From assembly GCA_963975425.1 (NCBI GenBank), contig CAXBGS010000006.1, forward strand, positions 124,001 through 188,000: 64,000 nucleotides of DNA, in the 5' to 3' direction. Source of the DNA: CAXBGS01 sp963975425 (GTDB lineage Bacteria; Planctomycetota; Planctomycetia; Pirellulales; Pirellulaceae). Of this stretch, positions 38,473 to 47,342 are shown piece by piece; position 1 is the first letter of the stretch, and each line of letters opens with the position of its first letter. The notes below the pieces were generated by a model. That model saw only the letters and a list, made by a program, of their open reading frames with translations, searched no databases and was not told the origin of the DNA. Position numbers and translations under genes: made by a program.

Positions 38473-39456
38473 ATGCGGGCCATCGAAATCTCAAAGCCGG
38501 GTGGACCCGAGGTTTTGACGCTCTGCGAACGCCCGATTCCAGATGCCCTGGACGGACAAGTGGTACTAAGAATCGCCTACGCCGGCGTGAATCGTCCTGA
38601 CGCAATGCAGCGTGCCGGAATGTACGATCCACCACCGTCGGCAAGCGACTTGCCCGGGCTCGAAGCATCTGGCGTGATCGTGCAGCGAGGTGCGGGCGTG
38701 ACGCGGTGGAGTGTCGGTGAACACGTCTGTGCATTGTTGCCTGGCGGTGGCTATGCCGAATATGCTGCCACCAACGCGCTACATTGCCTGCCGATTCCCC
38801 AAGGCATGCAAATGAAATCGGCCGCGTGTCTTCCGGAGACTTTTTTTACGGTTTGGTCCAATGTGTTCATGCGCGGCGGATTGAAAAGCGGAGAGACGTT
38901 TCTTGTGCACGGTGGATCTAGCGGGATCGGCACCACTGCGATTCAACTGGCCAAGGCGTTTGGCGCGACAGTCTTGACGACTGCGGGCACCGATGAGAAA
39001 TGCCAAGCGTGCATCGATTTAGGTGCGGACCAGGTTGTCAATTACAAACAACAGGATTTTGTCGAAGCATTCGAACAAGCCGGCGGCGTGGACGTTATCT
39101 TGGACATGGTTGGCGGCGACTATACGGCAAAGAATCTTGGACTGCTGCGTGAGGAGGGGCGTCTGATTCAGATCGCTTGCCAACAGGGCGCGAAAGTGAA
39201 GTTGAATCTGTTTCAATTGATGCGTCGCCGTCTAAAATTGACCGGCAGCACATTGCGTCCGCAGTCCGATGCGGCAAAGGCGGCCATCGCGGATGAATTG
39301 TTCGAACATGTTTGGCCACTGCTGGACTCCGGTAAAATCAGTCCGGTCATGGATCAGACATTCGATCTTTCCGACGCAAGCGAAGCGCACGAGCGTTTGG
39401 AGGCGGGCCAACACATCGGAAAAGTTGTGTTGAACGTTGGCGACATTGATGGCTAG
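38473..39456 (+). CDS. NAD(P)H:quinone oxidoreductase, zeta-crystallin/PIG3-like
   Basis: Zinc-free medium-chain reductase of about 327 residues starting at MRAIEISKPGGPEVL. YAGVNRPDAMQRAG and PGLEASGVIVQRGAGV form the catalytic half. The nucleotide fold has FLVHGGSSGIGTTAIQLAKA, then ADQVVNYKQQDF and DVILDMVGGDY. The tail DLSDASEAHERLEAGQHIGKVVL is conserved. It reduces quinones or reactive carbonyls with NADPH. The open frame extends to 38338 but that part is not conserved in character. Confidence 0.9.
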   Translation: MRAIEISKPGGPEVLTLCERPIPDALDGQVVLRIAYAGVNRPDAMQRAGMYDPPPSASDLPGLEASGVIVQRGAGVTRWSVGEHVCALLPGGGYAEYAATNALHCLPIPQGMQMKSAACLPETFFTVWSNVFMRGGLKSGETFLVHGGSSGIGTTAIQLAKAFGATVLTTAGTDEKCQACIDLGADQVVNYKQQDFVEAFEQAGGVDVILDMVGGDYTAKNLGLLREEGRLIQIACQQGAKVKLNLFQLMRRRLKLTGSTLRPQSDAAKAAIADELFEHVWPLLDSGKISPVMDQTFDLSDASEAHERLEAGQHIGKVVLNVGDIDG

Positions 39457-39504
39457 TCACGTCGTGACTCGCCGCGATCGACATGACCATGCAAATTGAA
39501 TGGT

Positions 39505-40545
39505 TTATTGGCTGGTCACCGTCTGCACTTCGCGGCCCATCCGGGTCCAGCTTGCGTGCCACACGTCGCGGTCGATTGAGTCGGTGACGTTCTGGACACT
39601 GCCATCGACCATCAATACCTTCACCAGCCCTGTGTGGTAGCTCCGCGGACCGGTCACCTTTGCGGATCGATAAATCAAGTCGGGGATGTGGCTGTTCGGC
39701 ATCAGATAGCCGTTCATCACTGGTCCGTTGGGAACACTGCCCCGTAACCAGTAATGGTTGCGGTCGCCCTTCCAACCAGTGACGACCGTTTCAACAACGG
39801 AATAGTCATTGTCACCGGCCGCAGTAATGATGGGCGATGCAACGGACGAAACGGACGCCCGGTAGCCGCGACCGTCCAGTTTGGGCGTTACGGTTGCTGA
39901 GTCGATTCCGATTCCGATCGTGCTTTCGGCGAATGCGATCGTGTGACTTGTTCCGTCCAGCACATCGCGAAGCTTTGTTTTCGCGTTGACCCAACAAAGT
40001 CCATCAGACGGTCCGGTGCCAGGATGGAACATTCCGTCCAGCCCACTGCCTTGATTCATTGCGTAACTTGTTCCCGCAATCTGAATCGACGCACCGGATG
40101 GCAACGCGAGTCCGTGTCGCTCGGCCCCGACGTCGCTGGGGCACTCGTAGGTTGCGACTCGAGTACCCGCCGCCTGATGCAGTTCTTCTGGCAGGTCCGT
40201 TCGCGCGGGGTGTCCCATGTTGATGTCGAAATCAATGAGGTCTTGCAATTGAGCCTGCTCGAGAAACGGAAGTAGTTTGGCGTGAGGTGAATAGTCGTTG
40301 GGATAACCGATCCCCGTGTATCCATTGTTAGGCAGGCAATCGTTAAAAACCGACGCATAATTGTGCATCGCTAGTCCGATTTGTTTCAGGTGATTGCTGC
40401 ACTGCATCGATCGCGCAGCTTCGCGAGCGGCTTGTACCGCTGGTAACAGCAATCCGACCAGGATGCCAATGATCGCGATCACGACCAATAATTCGACAAG
40501 GGTGAACGCACGCCGATAGCACCGGCGAACAGGCAAACAAAGCAT
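39505..40545 (-). CDS. DUF1559 protein with type IV pilin-like N-terminus
   Basis: 346 residues. The prepilin-type cleavage motif and helix (RRAFTLVELLVVIAIIGIL) lead directly into LLPAVQAAREAARSMQCSNHLKQIGLAMHNY, the hallmark of the planctomycete DUF1559 family (tens to hundreds of paralogues per genome). The C-terminal VLMVDGSVQNVTDSID matches the family end motif. Probably exported and anchored in the inner membrane like a pseudopilin; function unknown. I start at ATG 40545, 11 residues before the cleavage motif, rather than at 40593. Confidence 0.93.
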   Translation of the reverse strand: MLCLPVRRCYRRAFTLVELLVVIAIIGILVGLLLPAVQAAREAARSMQCSNHLKQIGLAMHNYASVFNDCLPNNGYTGIGYPNDYSPHAKLLPFLEQAQLQDLIDFDINMGHPARTDLPEELHQAAGTRVATYECPSDVGAERHGLALPSGASIQIAGTSYAMNQGSGLDGMFHPGTGPSDGLCWVNAKTKLRDVLDGTSHTIAFAESTIGIGIDSATVTPKLDGRGYRASVSSVASPIITAAGDNDYSVVETVVTGWKGDRNHYWLRGSVPNGPVMNGYLMPNSHIPDLIYRSAKVTGPRSYHTGLVKVLMVDGSVQNVTDSIDRDVWHASWTRMGREVQTVTSQ

Positions 40546-40791
40546 CAAGGAAACTCCCGTACAAGAAGACACGCAGTAAAAAAGTGGAACCACCGAACGA
40601 AAGATTCCGCGGCAAGATCGAACGTGGCTGGCTAGGACGCGAGTGAGCCCGGTTGCTTGCTGGTTCTTTGGCGGTTTGCGTCTCGCGACGATTTGGGATC
40701 GTCAACCGTTGTGAACAAGGACTTGCCGCAGCGAGAGTTCCCAATGCGAATTGCAAGTCCTCATTCGTCCGAATATGCTTCGGCCCAAGAT

Positions 40792-41562
40792 TCATGTTTG
40801 CAAAACAGTGCCACGATCAAGCACCGATTGATAATGGGCCGCGAGCGTATGAGTGTCGCCATAGTCGTCCGCCTCAAACTGGCTGACGATTCGGCCGTCT
40901 TTAAGCACGACGACTTCATCGGCCCACACGGCCACGCTTGGTTCATGGGTGACGACGACGATCGTGCGGTTCTGCTCGTCGCACAGTGCTCGCAGCAGTT
41001 CACAGATGGATTGGCTTGTCACCGAGTCCAGGCTGCCGGTCGGTTCGTCCGCGAAAATGACATCGGGATTGGTGATCAACGACCGAGCAATCGCGACGCG
41101 TTGTTGTTCGCCACCACTTAGCGAATCGGGGAAATGCGAAAGGCGATCAGCGATACCCAGTCGCTGTGCGATTGCCGAGAGTTCATCATCACACGCTGGC
41201 AGACCCGCGGCGTAACGCGGAAACATGATATTGTCGGCCGCATTGAGTGACGGCACGAGGTTGAACGATTGGAACACCAACCCGATATGACGTCGACGAA
41301 AGAGCGTCAGTTCTCGATCACTAAGACCATCAAGGTTTTGTTCGTTGACCGAAACATTGCCGGATGACGGGCGGGTCAATCCGCTCATCAAGTGCAACAA
41401 CGTGCTTTTTCCCGATCCGCTTGCGCCCATGATCGCGACGAACGATCCTCGCTCGACGTGCATGTCCACGCCAGTGAGAGCTTGCACTTCTGATTTTCCT
41501 TGTCGAAACGTTTTCGTCACATGTTGAACAAGCAAGGGAACGGTTTTGTTGAACTGATTCAT
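40792..41562 (-). CDS. ABC transporter ATP-binding protein (MacB/LolD type)
   Basis: 256 residues. Walker A GASGSGKSTLL, Q-loop FQSFNLVPSL, signature LSGGEQQRVAIARSL, Walker B VIFADEPTGSLDS and the H-loop VTHEP are all intact. The NLVPSLNAADN and EPTGSLDS forms place it with the MacB/LolD/FtsE branch that works with FtsX-type permeases. The likely partner is the divergent permease gene starting 271 bases away. It energises mechanotransmission or lipoprotein/peptide export rather than import. Confidence 0.95.
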   Translation of the reverse strand: MNQFNKTVPLLVQHVTKTFRQGKSEVQALTGVDMHVERGSFVAIMGASGSGKSTLLHLMSGLTRPSSGNVSVNEQNLDGLSDRELTLFRRRHIGLVFQSFNLVPSLNAADNIMFPRYAAGLPACDDELSAIAQRLGIADRLSHFPDSLSGGEQQRVAIARSLITNPDVIFADEPTGSLDSVTSQSICELLRALCDEQNRTIVVVTHEPSVAVWADEVVVLKDGRIVSQFEADDYGDTHTLAAHYQSVLDRGTVLQT

Positions 41563-41832
41563 TCGATGGTTCGTGCGTGAGTGTGACCGGCGAAATTTTC
41601 AGCAACCCCGGCGAAGTTTTCGCCTGTCGTTTCAATGGTGATCGGAGGCTGCGGTTTGCTTTTGCCGGCTTTTGCGGTGTGAAATGCAAATCGTCCGGGT
41701 GACGAGTTCGTCATGGCCTGTCAATTGCATTCGTCGTGCCGATGCAGTTGACGTCGTGGCAATCACTCACTGGTTTTGATGCGAGTGATAAAAGAACGCT
41801 TGCTTGTTTCCTCGAACGAGAACCCAAAGTCG

Positions 41833-44823
41833 ATGCGGTCGATCAAACTAATTTTGAAACTCGTTGTCTCTCGCATGCGAATGAGTCCCGGACGATTCTT
41901 TGTCACGCATCTGGGCGTCGTCGCGTCCACGTGCGCCGTCGTGTGGGTCGTCAGCGGTTATGACGCATTGGTCTCGCAGTTCGATGAGAACGCGGGCAAG
42001 TATCTGGGACGCTATGACGCCTTGGTGATGCCAAGCGGCAGCGGATCGCCCGGTTCGCCAGCCGCAAAGATTGATCCGTCGTTGATCAGCAGACTGCAAC
42101 GAGACGTCGGCTTGATGGAAGTCAATCCCATTAGCAATTCGCGAGTTTCTGTTACCCGCGTCAAACATCCGTCGGACACCGTCGCGCCGGAATCTTCGCT
42201 TGACCTGCTTGTCGGCCACCGTCCGCCTGTCAACGGAGCACCGCCGATAGGGCCAACGATGGTCAGCACGCCTGCGGAACAACCGCCCTATGAGATGGTC
42301 GACGGCGACTGGTTGGGCACCACGACAGACGAGATGGCCGTGGTCATTGGCGTGGAAACGGCTCGCCAGATGGGAGTGACCGTGGGCGACGATGTGTTGG
42401 TGACGACCTTTGCCAATCAGGTTCGACTAAACGTGGTTGGATTGGTGCAGCAAGTATCCGAAGCACCTTCATTCGGCAGAGATCGTGGGACGCGTGGTGA
42501 AGCAAATCGAAGCGATGGGCGTCAAGGGGCTTCGTTATCACGTCCTCAGGAATCGCTTCCGAGATCATCGCGTCGAAGCCCGGTCGGGCCGGCAAGTGAT
42601 GACGGCGACGGTATGGATAGGATGAATCGGATTGGATTGCCGGGCGGGTTCGTGCAAGGTGTCGCGACCAATGCAATTTATGTCCGTCCGAGTATCGCGG
42701 ATAAGATCAATGGCGCGCCAACCGATCCGCAGGTGTTGCAAGTCGCGATCCGTGACACGGTTTCGATGCAACAGTTTCACGAGTTGTGGGGCAAGATTTT
42801 CGCGGCTCACCGTCCTCCACTGCACTTAGTCGACTTTGATCGGGTTCGCAGCGGAATGGAATCGAGTCGATCGGTATCCGGACAGCAATCTCAAGCTTGG
42901 GCCGCGACCGGCATGGCGTCACTCGCCGCCGTGTTTATCATTTTTTCAGTGCTGAGTATGGGCGTGAGCGAACGGACACGGGAGTTCGCGATGCTGCGAG
43001 CGGTTGCCCTCACCCGCTCGCAAATTGCGGCGATTATCGCGTTGGAAAGTTTGATGTTGGCCGTCGTCGGTTGGTTCGGCGGACTGTTTGCCGGGTGGAT
43101 ACTGGTGCTGGTCGGCAGCCGTGTGTTGCCGGGGCTGTTTTCCGGTGGTGCGGTTTTAGGTTGGTCAAGCATCGCACTTTCCGCAGTGACGGTTCTCGTC
43201 GGGGCGTTCGGCGCCGCAATCCTTCCCGCTTGGCGCGCCACAAGGATCTCGCCGCTGGACGTGATGCAACAACGCCAAGGTTGCAAAGATCCGCAATCAG
43301 GTTCGATGTTCAAGCGATTGGTGAGCTTGGCATTGCTGGGATTGCTGCTTTCGGCAATGACGCCCGTCACGGTATTCGCGCTACCAATGTCCGACCAATG
43401 GCGGTATTGGTGCTATCGCTTTGCGACGTATCCGATGCTGCTGATGGGGATGGTCTTGATGGCGCCGACGATCGTGATTCTTTGTGAGCGATTGCTGGGT
43501 CCGATTTTGAACCCTTTGTTGGCTTTGGATAGTCGCATGATGCGAACTCAGTTTGCACGCAATGTTTGGTCGGCGATGGGTGCGACGTTAGCGTTATCGG
43601 TTGGATTGGGTCTGTTTGCTTCCACGCAAATTTGGGGCTACTCGATGCTGCGACCGTTCACGCCCGGCGACTGGTTGCCAGAAGCATTGGTCGCGTTTCA
43701 TCCCGTAGGACTGCGACAGCAGGATGAACAACAAGTAGGTCAAGTCAGCGATGTGCGACCGGGGGAAGTGATGCCGCTGGCGATCGAGCAGGCAAAGTTT
43801 GATTGGGGCGTCGGCGGTCCGCCAAGTCGATTGAAGTTTGGCGACAACGGTATCGTCTGTGGATTGGATCCGGCCGTTGCTTTTGGAACGGAACGAACGA
43901 TGTTGCCGGTTCAGTTCGTGCAAGGCAAACGACGTTCGGCCATCGAAGCGGTCGCATCGGGCGACGGCTGCGTCGTGTCCGAAGATTTTGCAATGGCCAC
44001 CGGTCTGGGTTTAGGTGACCATGTGAAATTCATCCCGCCGTCGGCCGAAGACCAACGTGTGTCCTACCGCATCGCCGCCGTCGTTTCTTTACCTGGTTGG
44101 CAATGGGTTACCAAGTTCTCGGGGATGCGGCGTCACTTTGGACGTACCGGCGCTATTTTGTTTGCCGAACGAAACCGAGTGCGGAGTGATTTCGATTTAG
44201 GCCGCACCGAATTTTTTTGGCTCAACCTAGAACCCGGCAGCGATCTCGCATCGGTTGAAGAAAAATTTCAAGCAATCGCGCAGCAAAACGCCGGTGAAAC
44301 TTTCACCGCGGATGGTCAAGGCCAAGTCGTCGCCTATCGGCCGTTTGCACGCATGACGACGACCCAGAACGTTAGCAAGGCGATCAAGAGCCGTGCCGAT
44401 GGAATGATCTGGGGGATGAGCTACCTGCCGCTGGTCACACTGGCCATCATGTCGTTAGCCGTTGCGAACACGGTCATCGCTTCGGTGCGTTCACGAACCT
44501 GGGAATTCGGCGTGATGCGATCGATCGGTGTGACGCGAAGCCAACTGGTGCGGTTGGTGCTTGCCGAAACGATCCTGATCGCAATCGCCGCTTGCCTGCT
44601 GAGTCTCGTGTTCGGGATAATCGCCGGATGGTGCGGCGTCGGGATGGCCCAGTTCGGCGGTTGGTTTGCCGGCCCGCCATCGTTCATGGTTCCGTGGGCG
44701 CAGCTCGCCGTCGGTTTCGCGATGACCATCACACTTTGTTTGTTGGCCGGACTCTGGCCCGCGGTCAACGCAGGTCGATCCGAGCCACTCGGCTTGTTGC
44801 AAGCCGGGCGGTCGATGCAGTGA
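41833..44823 (+). CDS. ABC transporter permease, FtsX/MacB superfamily, duplicated type
   Basis: About 996 residues, twice a single permease. The N-terminal helix (SPGRFFVTHLGVVASTCAVVW) is followed by a large periplasmic domain, then three helices (MASLAAVFIIFSVLSMGVSERTREFAMLRAVALTRSQI is the FtsX signature). More helices follow at 520-610, then a second periplasmic domain and a final FtsX-like triplet (SRTWEFGVMRSIGVTRSQLVRL). A Ser/Arg/Asp-rich low-complexity linker lies around residues 210-265. It pairs with the divergent ATPase gene. The frame opens at 41776, but ATG 41833 best fits the membrane start. Confidence 0.9.
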   Translation: MRSIKLILKLVVSRMRMSPGRFFVTHLGVVASTCAVVWVVSGYDALVSQFDENAGKYLGRYDALVMPSGSGSPGSPAAKIDPSLISRLQRDVGLMEVNPISNSRVSVTRVKHPSDTVAPESSLDLLVGHRPPVNGAPPIGPTMVSTPAEQPPYEMVDGDWLGTTTDEMAVVIGVETARQMGVTVGDDVLVTTFANQVRLNVVGLVQQVSEAPSFGRDRGTRGEANRSDGRQGASLSRPQESLPRSSRRSPVGPASDDGDGMDRMNRIGLPGGFVQGVATNAIYVRPSIADKINGAPTDPQVLQVAIRDTVSMQQFHELWGKIFAAHRPPLHLVDFDRVRSGMESSRSVSGQQSQAWAATGMASLAAVFIIFSVLSMGVSERTREFAMLRAVALTRSQIAAIIALESLMLAVVGWFGGLFAGWILVLVGSRVLPGLFSGGAVLGWSSIALSAVTVLVGAFGAAILPAWRATRISPLDVMQQRQGCKDPQSGSMFKRLVSLALLGLLLSAMTPVTVFALPMSDQWRYWCYRFATYPMLLMGMVLMAPTIVILCERLLGPILNPLLALDSRMMRTQFARNVWSAMGATLALSVGLGLFASTQIWGYSMLRPFTPGDWLPEALVAFHPVGLRQQDEQQVGQVSDVRPGEVMPLAIEQAKFDWGVGGPPSRLKFGDNGIVCGLDPAVAFGTERTMLPVQFVQGKRRSAIEAVASGDGCVVSEDFAMATGLGLGDHVKFIPPSAEDQRVSYRIAAVVSLPGWQWVTKFSGMRRHFGRTGAILFAERNRVRSDFDLGRTEFFWLNLEPGSDLASVEEKFQAIAQQNAGETFTADGQGQVVAYRPFARMTTTQNVSKAIKSRADGMIWGMSYLPLVTLAIMSLAVANTVIASVRSRTWEFGVMRSIGVTRSQLVRLVLAETILIAIAACLLSLVFGIIAGWCGVGMAQFGGWFAGPPSFMVPWAQLAVGFAMTITLCLLAGLWPAVNAGRSEPLGLLQAGRSMQ

Positions 44824-44870
44824 CACGGTGGTTGCTCGTTGACTGTTGCTAGAGTCGGTCACGTATCGAA

Positions 44871-45080
44871 CTAGCGACGATGCAAAAACGAGATGAAGGC
44901 GATCACGGCAAAGACGCCGGATAGCCATGCCGCCTTTGCGGAACCAAGCGAGTATGCGACTTGGCCACAAATGACCATTGCTACCGTTGCGAATCCGGCC
45001 ACGGTTGGGATTGGGTAGCGCCGCTGAGGCGGTGCAACGGCGGTTCGGTTTTCCGTTTTCGGTGGTTCGTACGGGTTCAT
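44871..45080 (-). CDS. Small membrane protein, 69 aa
   Basis: Begins MNPYEPPKTENR, a start shared by many short planctomycete membrane proteins, then two hydrophobic segments (PTVAGFATVAMVICGQVAYSL and KAAWLSGVFAVIAFISFL) and ends with a basic HRR. Its position convergent to the permease gene gives no functional hint. No named family. Confidence 0.7.
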   Translation of the reverse strand: MNPYEPPKTENRTAVAPPQRRYPIPTVAGFATVAMVICGQVAYSLGSAKAAWLSGVFAVIAFISFLHRR

Positions 45081-45277
45081 GCACTCATTCTAGCAGCATC
45101 AAACCCAGGATCATGTTTACGATATGGTCCCGCTGTTGCCAGAAAATCACAAACAGAAAATAGACCAGTACGGACCGCTGCAAAACGCGCCGGCCGAACA
45201 AAGGGTGACAAACTGGATGATCGCAGTTGTGAAAGGGTCGCGAAAGATTCGGAGATACATTCAGGGCAAGTCGTTGT

Positions 45278-45577
45278 TCAAGAATTTTTCTGACGAATTG
45301 CTTTGATCAGGTCGGATTTCTTCATCGAGGTGTATCCGTCAATGCCTAGATCAGAGGCGCGATTGCGAAGTTCATCAACTGTGCGCTCTTCGAGCGATGT
45401 GTTTGGATTTCCGGTGCCCTGCGTGGTGTTGTTCGGCGTCCGTCCCTCCTCGCGACGGTGTTTATTCACGGTTCTTGCAGCAACCTCTTTCGCCTTTTCC
45501 TGCGACTTGCCCTGATCCAGCACACTTTCCTTCACATGCTCGTATTGGCGTTCATCTTTGTCAGTCCACTCAGGCAT
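45278..45577 (-). CDS. Small basic/acidic protein with Rho-N/SAP-like C-terminus
   Basis: 99 residues from MPEWTDKDERQYEHVKES. The N-terminal half resembles short stress-type or plasmid-stabilisation-like proteins (KAKEVAARTVNKHRREEGRTPN). The C-terminal half LEERTVDELRNRASDLGIDGY...KKSDLIKAIR is a clear Rho-N / SAP-like helix-extension-helix motif that usually binds nucleic acid. A frame continues to 45640 but ATG 45577 is the natural start. Upstream lies a 22-bp tandem repeat (45654-45697) that may be a control site. Confidence 0.82.
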   Translation of the reverse strand: MPEWTDKDERQYEHVKESVLDQGKSQEKAKEVAARTVNKHRREEGRTPNNTTQGTGNPNTSLEERTVDELRNRASDLGIDGYTSMKKSDLIKAIRQKNS

Positions 45578-46091
45578 GGCTTGTCTCCATTTATCCTGGC
45601 TAAGGGTGTGGCCGATTCTTGTGTCAGCGTCGGTTGGCATGACTTACGTCACGCGCGCGTGAGATAATCGTCATACGCGCGTGCGATAATCAGTAATGCG
45701 ATTTCTGTGCCAGTTGTTTATGGGGTGTTTAAGGGGAATCCTTCGACTTGCATTCGATCGCAATAATGGTGGCGTGACGCAGCACGACATCGTGAATCAC
45801 GCGTGAAGCGAACGGCAATCGTGCACGTTGGCCGCGCTGCGATCATCACTTACGCGTTCCGCTGAAATACTTTCCATCAGCGATACCGACAACAAGCTTG
45901 CAGAGTGGGACCGGCAACAGGCTTGCAGAGTCCGGATCATCCGTTTCCGCGAGCCGAAGCAAGGCCATCGATCGGCTTGCCACAATCAGCAAGGCATCCG
46001 ACCGCCGCTGGTCCGAAATTTGCTTTAGCTGTTGCCCGCAAATTGCTTCCCTTCCGAAGCAGTTTTTCCACACCGAATGAAGGACATTCAA
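45578..46091. other. Non-coding stretch with two short direct repeats
   Basis: 514 bases between divergent small genes. It contains the 22-bp tandem repeat at 45654-45697 and a second near-direct repeat (AACAAGCTTGCAGAGT then AACAGGCTTGCAGAGT, about 45889-45930). No gene supported. AAGGAC precedes ATG 46092. Confidence 0.5.
45654..45697. promoter_or_regulatory. Tandem 22-bp repeat, possible operator
   Basis: Units at 45654 and 45676 share CGCGCGTG then GATAATC at the same spacing (first unit GAGATAATC, second GCGATAATC). They lie 77 bases upstream of the start of the SAP-like gene, a position suited to a regulator pair. Confidence 0.35.
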
Positions 46092-46445
46092 ATGGCTACC
46101 AAATCGTACAGCTACACCGACGAAGACTTGAGCACTTGGGAACGGATCAAAAAGGCGTTTGCCAACGATTGGGAGCAAACCAAATCAGACTTTGGTTACG
46201 ATTCCGCTCGCGATATGAATCAAGATGTTGACGACACGCTGAAACAGATGGCCGGTTCAGATGATGCTTTCGAGAACCGAGAGCAAGCGTTCCGATTCGG
46301 TTATACGGCGCAACGTCGCTACGGAACTAATCACCCCCAGTGGAATGAAGATGTCGACACGAAATTGCGTGACGAGTATGACGGCGACTATGAATCCGAC
46401 CGGGTGTACATCCGCCACGCGTACGGATATCGGCCTAAGAGCTAG
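46092..46445 (+). CDS. Hypothetical acidic protein, 117 aa
   Basis: Starts MATKSYSYTDEDLSTWERIKKAFANDWEQTK. It is rich in Asp, Tyr and Trp, with no membrane segment. The composition (DDTLKQMAGSDDAFENREQA..., EYDGDYESDRVYIRHAYGY) resembles desiccation- or stress-associated hydrophilic proteins, but I recognise no named family. AAGGAC lies 11 bases upstream. Its neighbours are another stress-like small gene (divergent) and an unknown 101-aa gene. Confidence 0.75.
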   Translation: MATKSYSYTDEDLSTWERIKKAFANDWEQTKSDFGYDSARDMNQDVDDTLKQMAGSDDAFENREQAFRFGYTAQRRYGTNHPQWNEDVDTKLRDEYDGDYESDRVYIRHAYGYRPKS

Positions 46446-46692
46446 TGGCGTCTGTGCAAGTCGGATCACGTGACTCTGGCCACACGAAACGGTCTGATAA
46501 CGCAGTCCAACCGGTCAAATGTATGCTTGGAAGTATGTTGACGGCAAACGTTTGACGATTTGTAAAACCGATCAAGGCGATTGGTTGGCGCTCTTATTTC
46601 AGCCCGCGGTTTCTGCGGTCGTCGCAAGGTGTAAATCGGTATGTCGCGATGATGCAAATACTGAGTTAGCGATCCAGTTGGATGTTCATTTC

Positions 46693-46998
46693 ATGAAACT
46701 GATCGAGTTGTTCTTGCCTTGCCAACGACCATCGGGTGAAAAGGTCGAGGCTGTCGAGTTTGAGCGAGTGGAGCAAACATTGACGCAAATGTTCGGCGGT
46801 GCGACAGCCTATCGCCGCGCCGCGACCGGCCATTGGAAAAGATCGGCAGGCGACGTGGAAGTCGATGAGATCACCGTCGTCGAAGTCGTCACCGACAGTT
46901 TTGATCGACAGTGGTGGTGCGAATTTCGCCGGGAGTTGTTGAATCGTTTTCAACAGGATGAGCTGTTGGTCCGCGTGACCGAAGTGGACCTGTTGTAG
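46693..46998 (+). CDS. Hypothetical protein, 101 aa
   Basis: Begins MKLIELFLPCQRPSGE and continues with alternating strand/helix sequence (VEQTLTQMFGGATAYRRAATGHW; DEITVVEVVTDSFDRQWWCEF). It looks like a small globular alpha/beta domain with a conserved FGGATAYRR turn. The open frame runs back to 46519, but that part is not protein-like. No function assigned. Confidence 0.65.
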   Translation: MKLIELFLPCQRPSGEKVEAVEFERVEQTLTQMFGGATAYRRAATGHWKRSAGDVEVDEITVVEVVTDSFDRQWWCEFRRELLNRFQQDELLVRVTEVDLL

Positions 46999-47342
46999 AA
47001 ACGCTCGTCTTTCCGAAACGCAGAACTCTGGTGGTTCTCGATGGACGGCTGATTCACCGACCACAAAAGTTCGCGCGACGAATCGTTTCAATCAAACTCG
47101 GTCATCCGTCGAATCACGCCAGGCGATAGTCATCTGGGTAGAACCGTCATCGGTGTGAATGACGCACAAACGGTTTCCGCCGATGATGGTTTCCGCCGAT
47201 GATGTCGTACTCTTGTCAATTTGCGCCAACAAGAATCAAAGGCATGGGAGTTGCATTGTCGAGAGTGCTCTATCACTTGTGAGCTAACTTCCTCCAACAC
47301 TGCCGCGGCGACACGTGGCATTCAATTAAAGGCAACGAATCT
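46999..47342. other. Non-coding stretch before the zinc dehydrogenase
   Basis: 344 bases with no gene. A 16-base tandem duplication (GGTTTCCGCCGATGAT twice, about 47172-47203) is the only structure seen. Confidence 0.5.

Noticed and set aside
42437..42625. Frameshift in the FtsX-type permease
   Set aside because: The in-frame Ser/Arg/Asp-rich stretch looks odd, but both flanks stay in the same frame and a low-complexity linker there is plausible; the alternative frame is not more protein-like.
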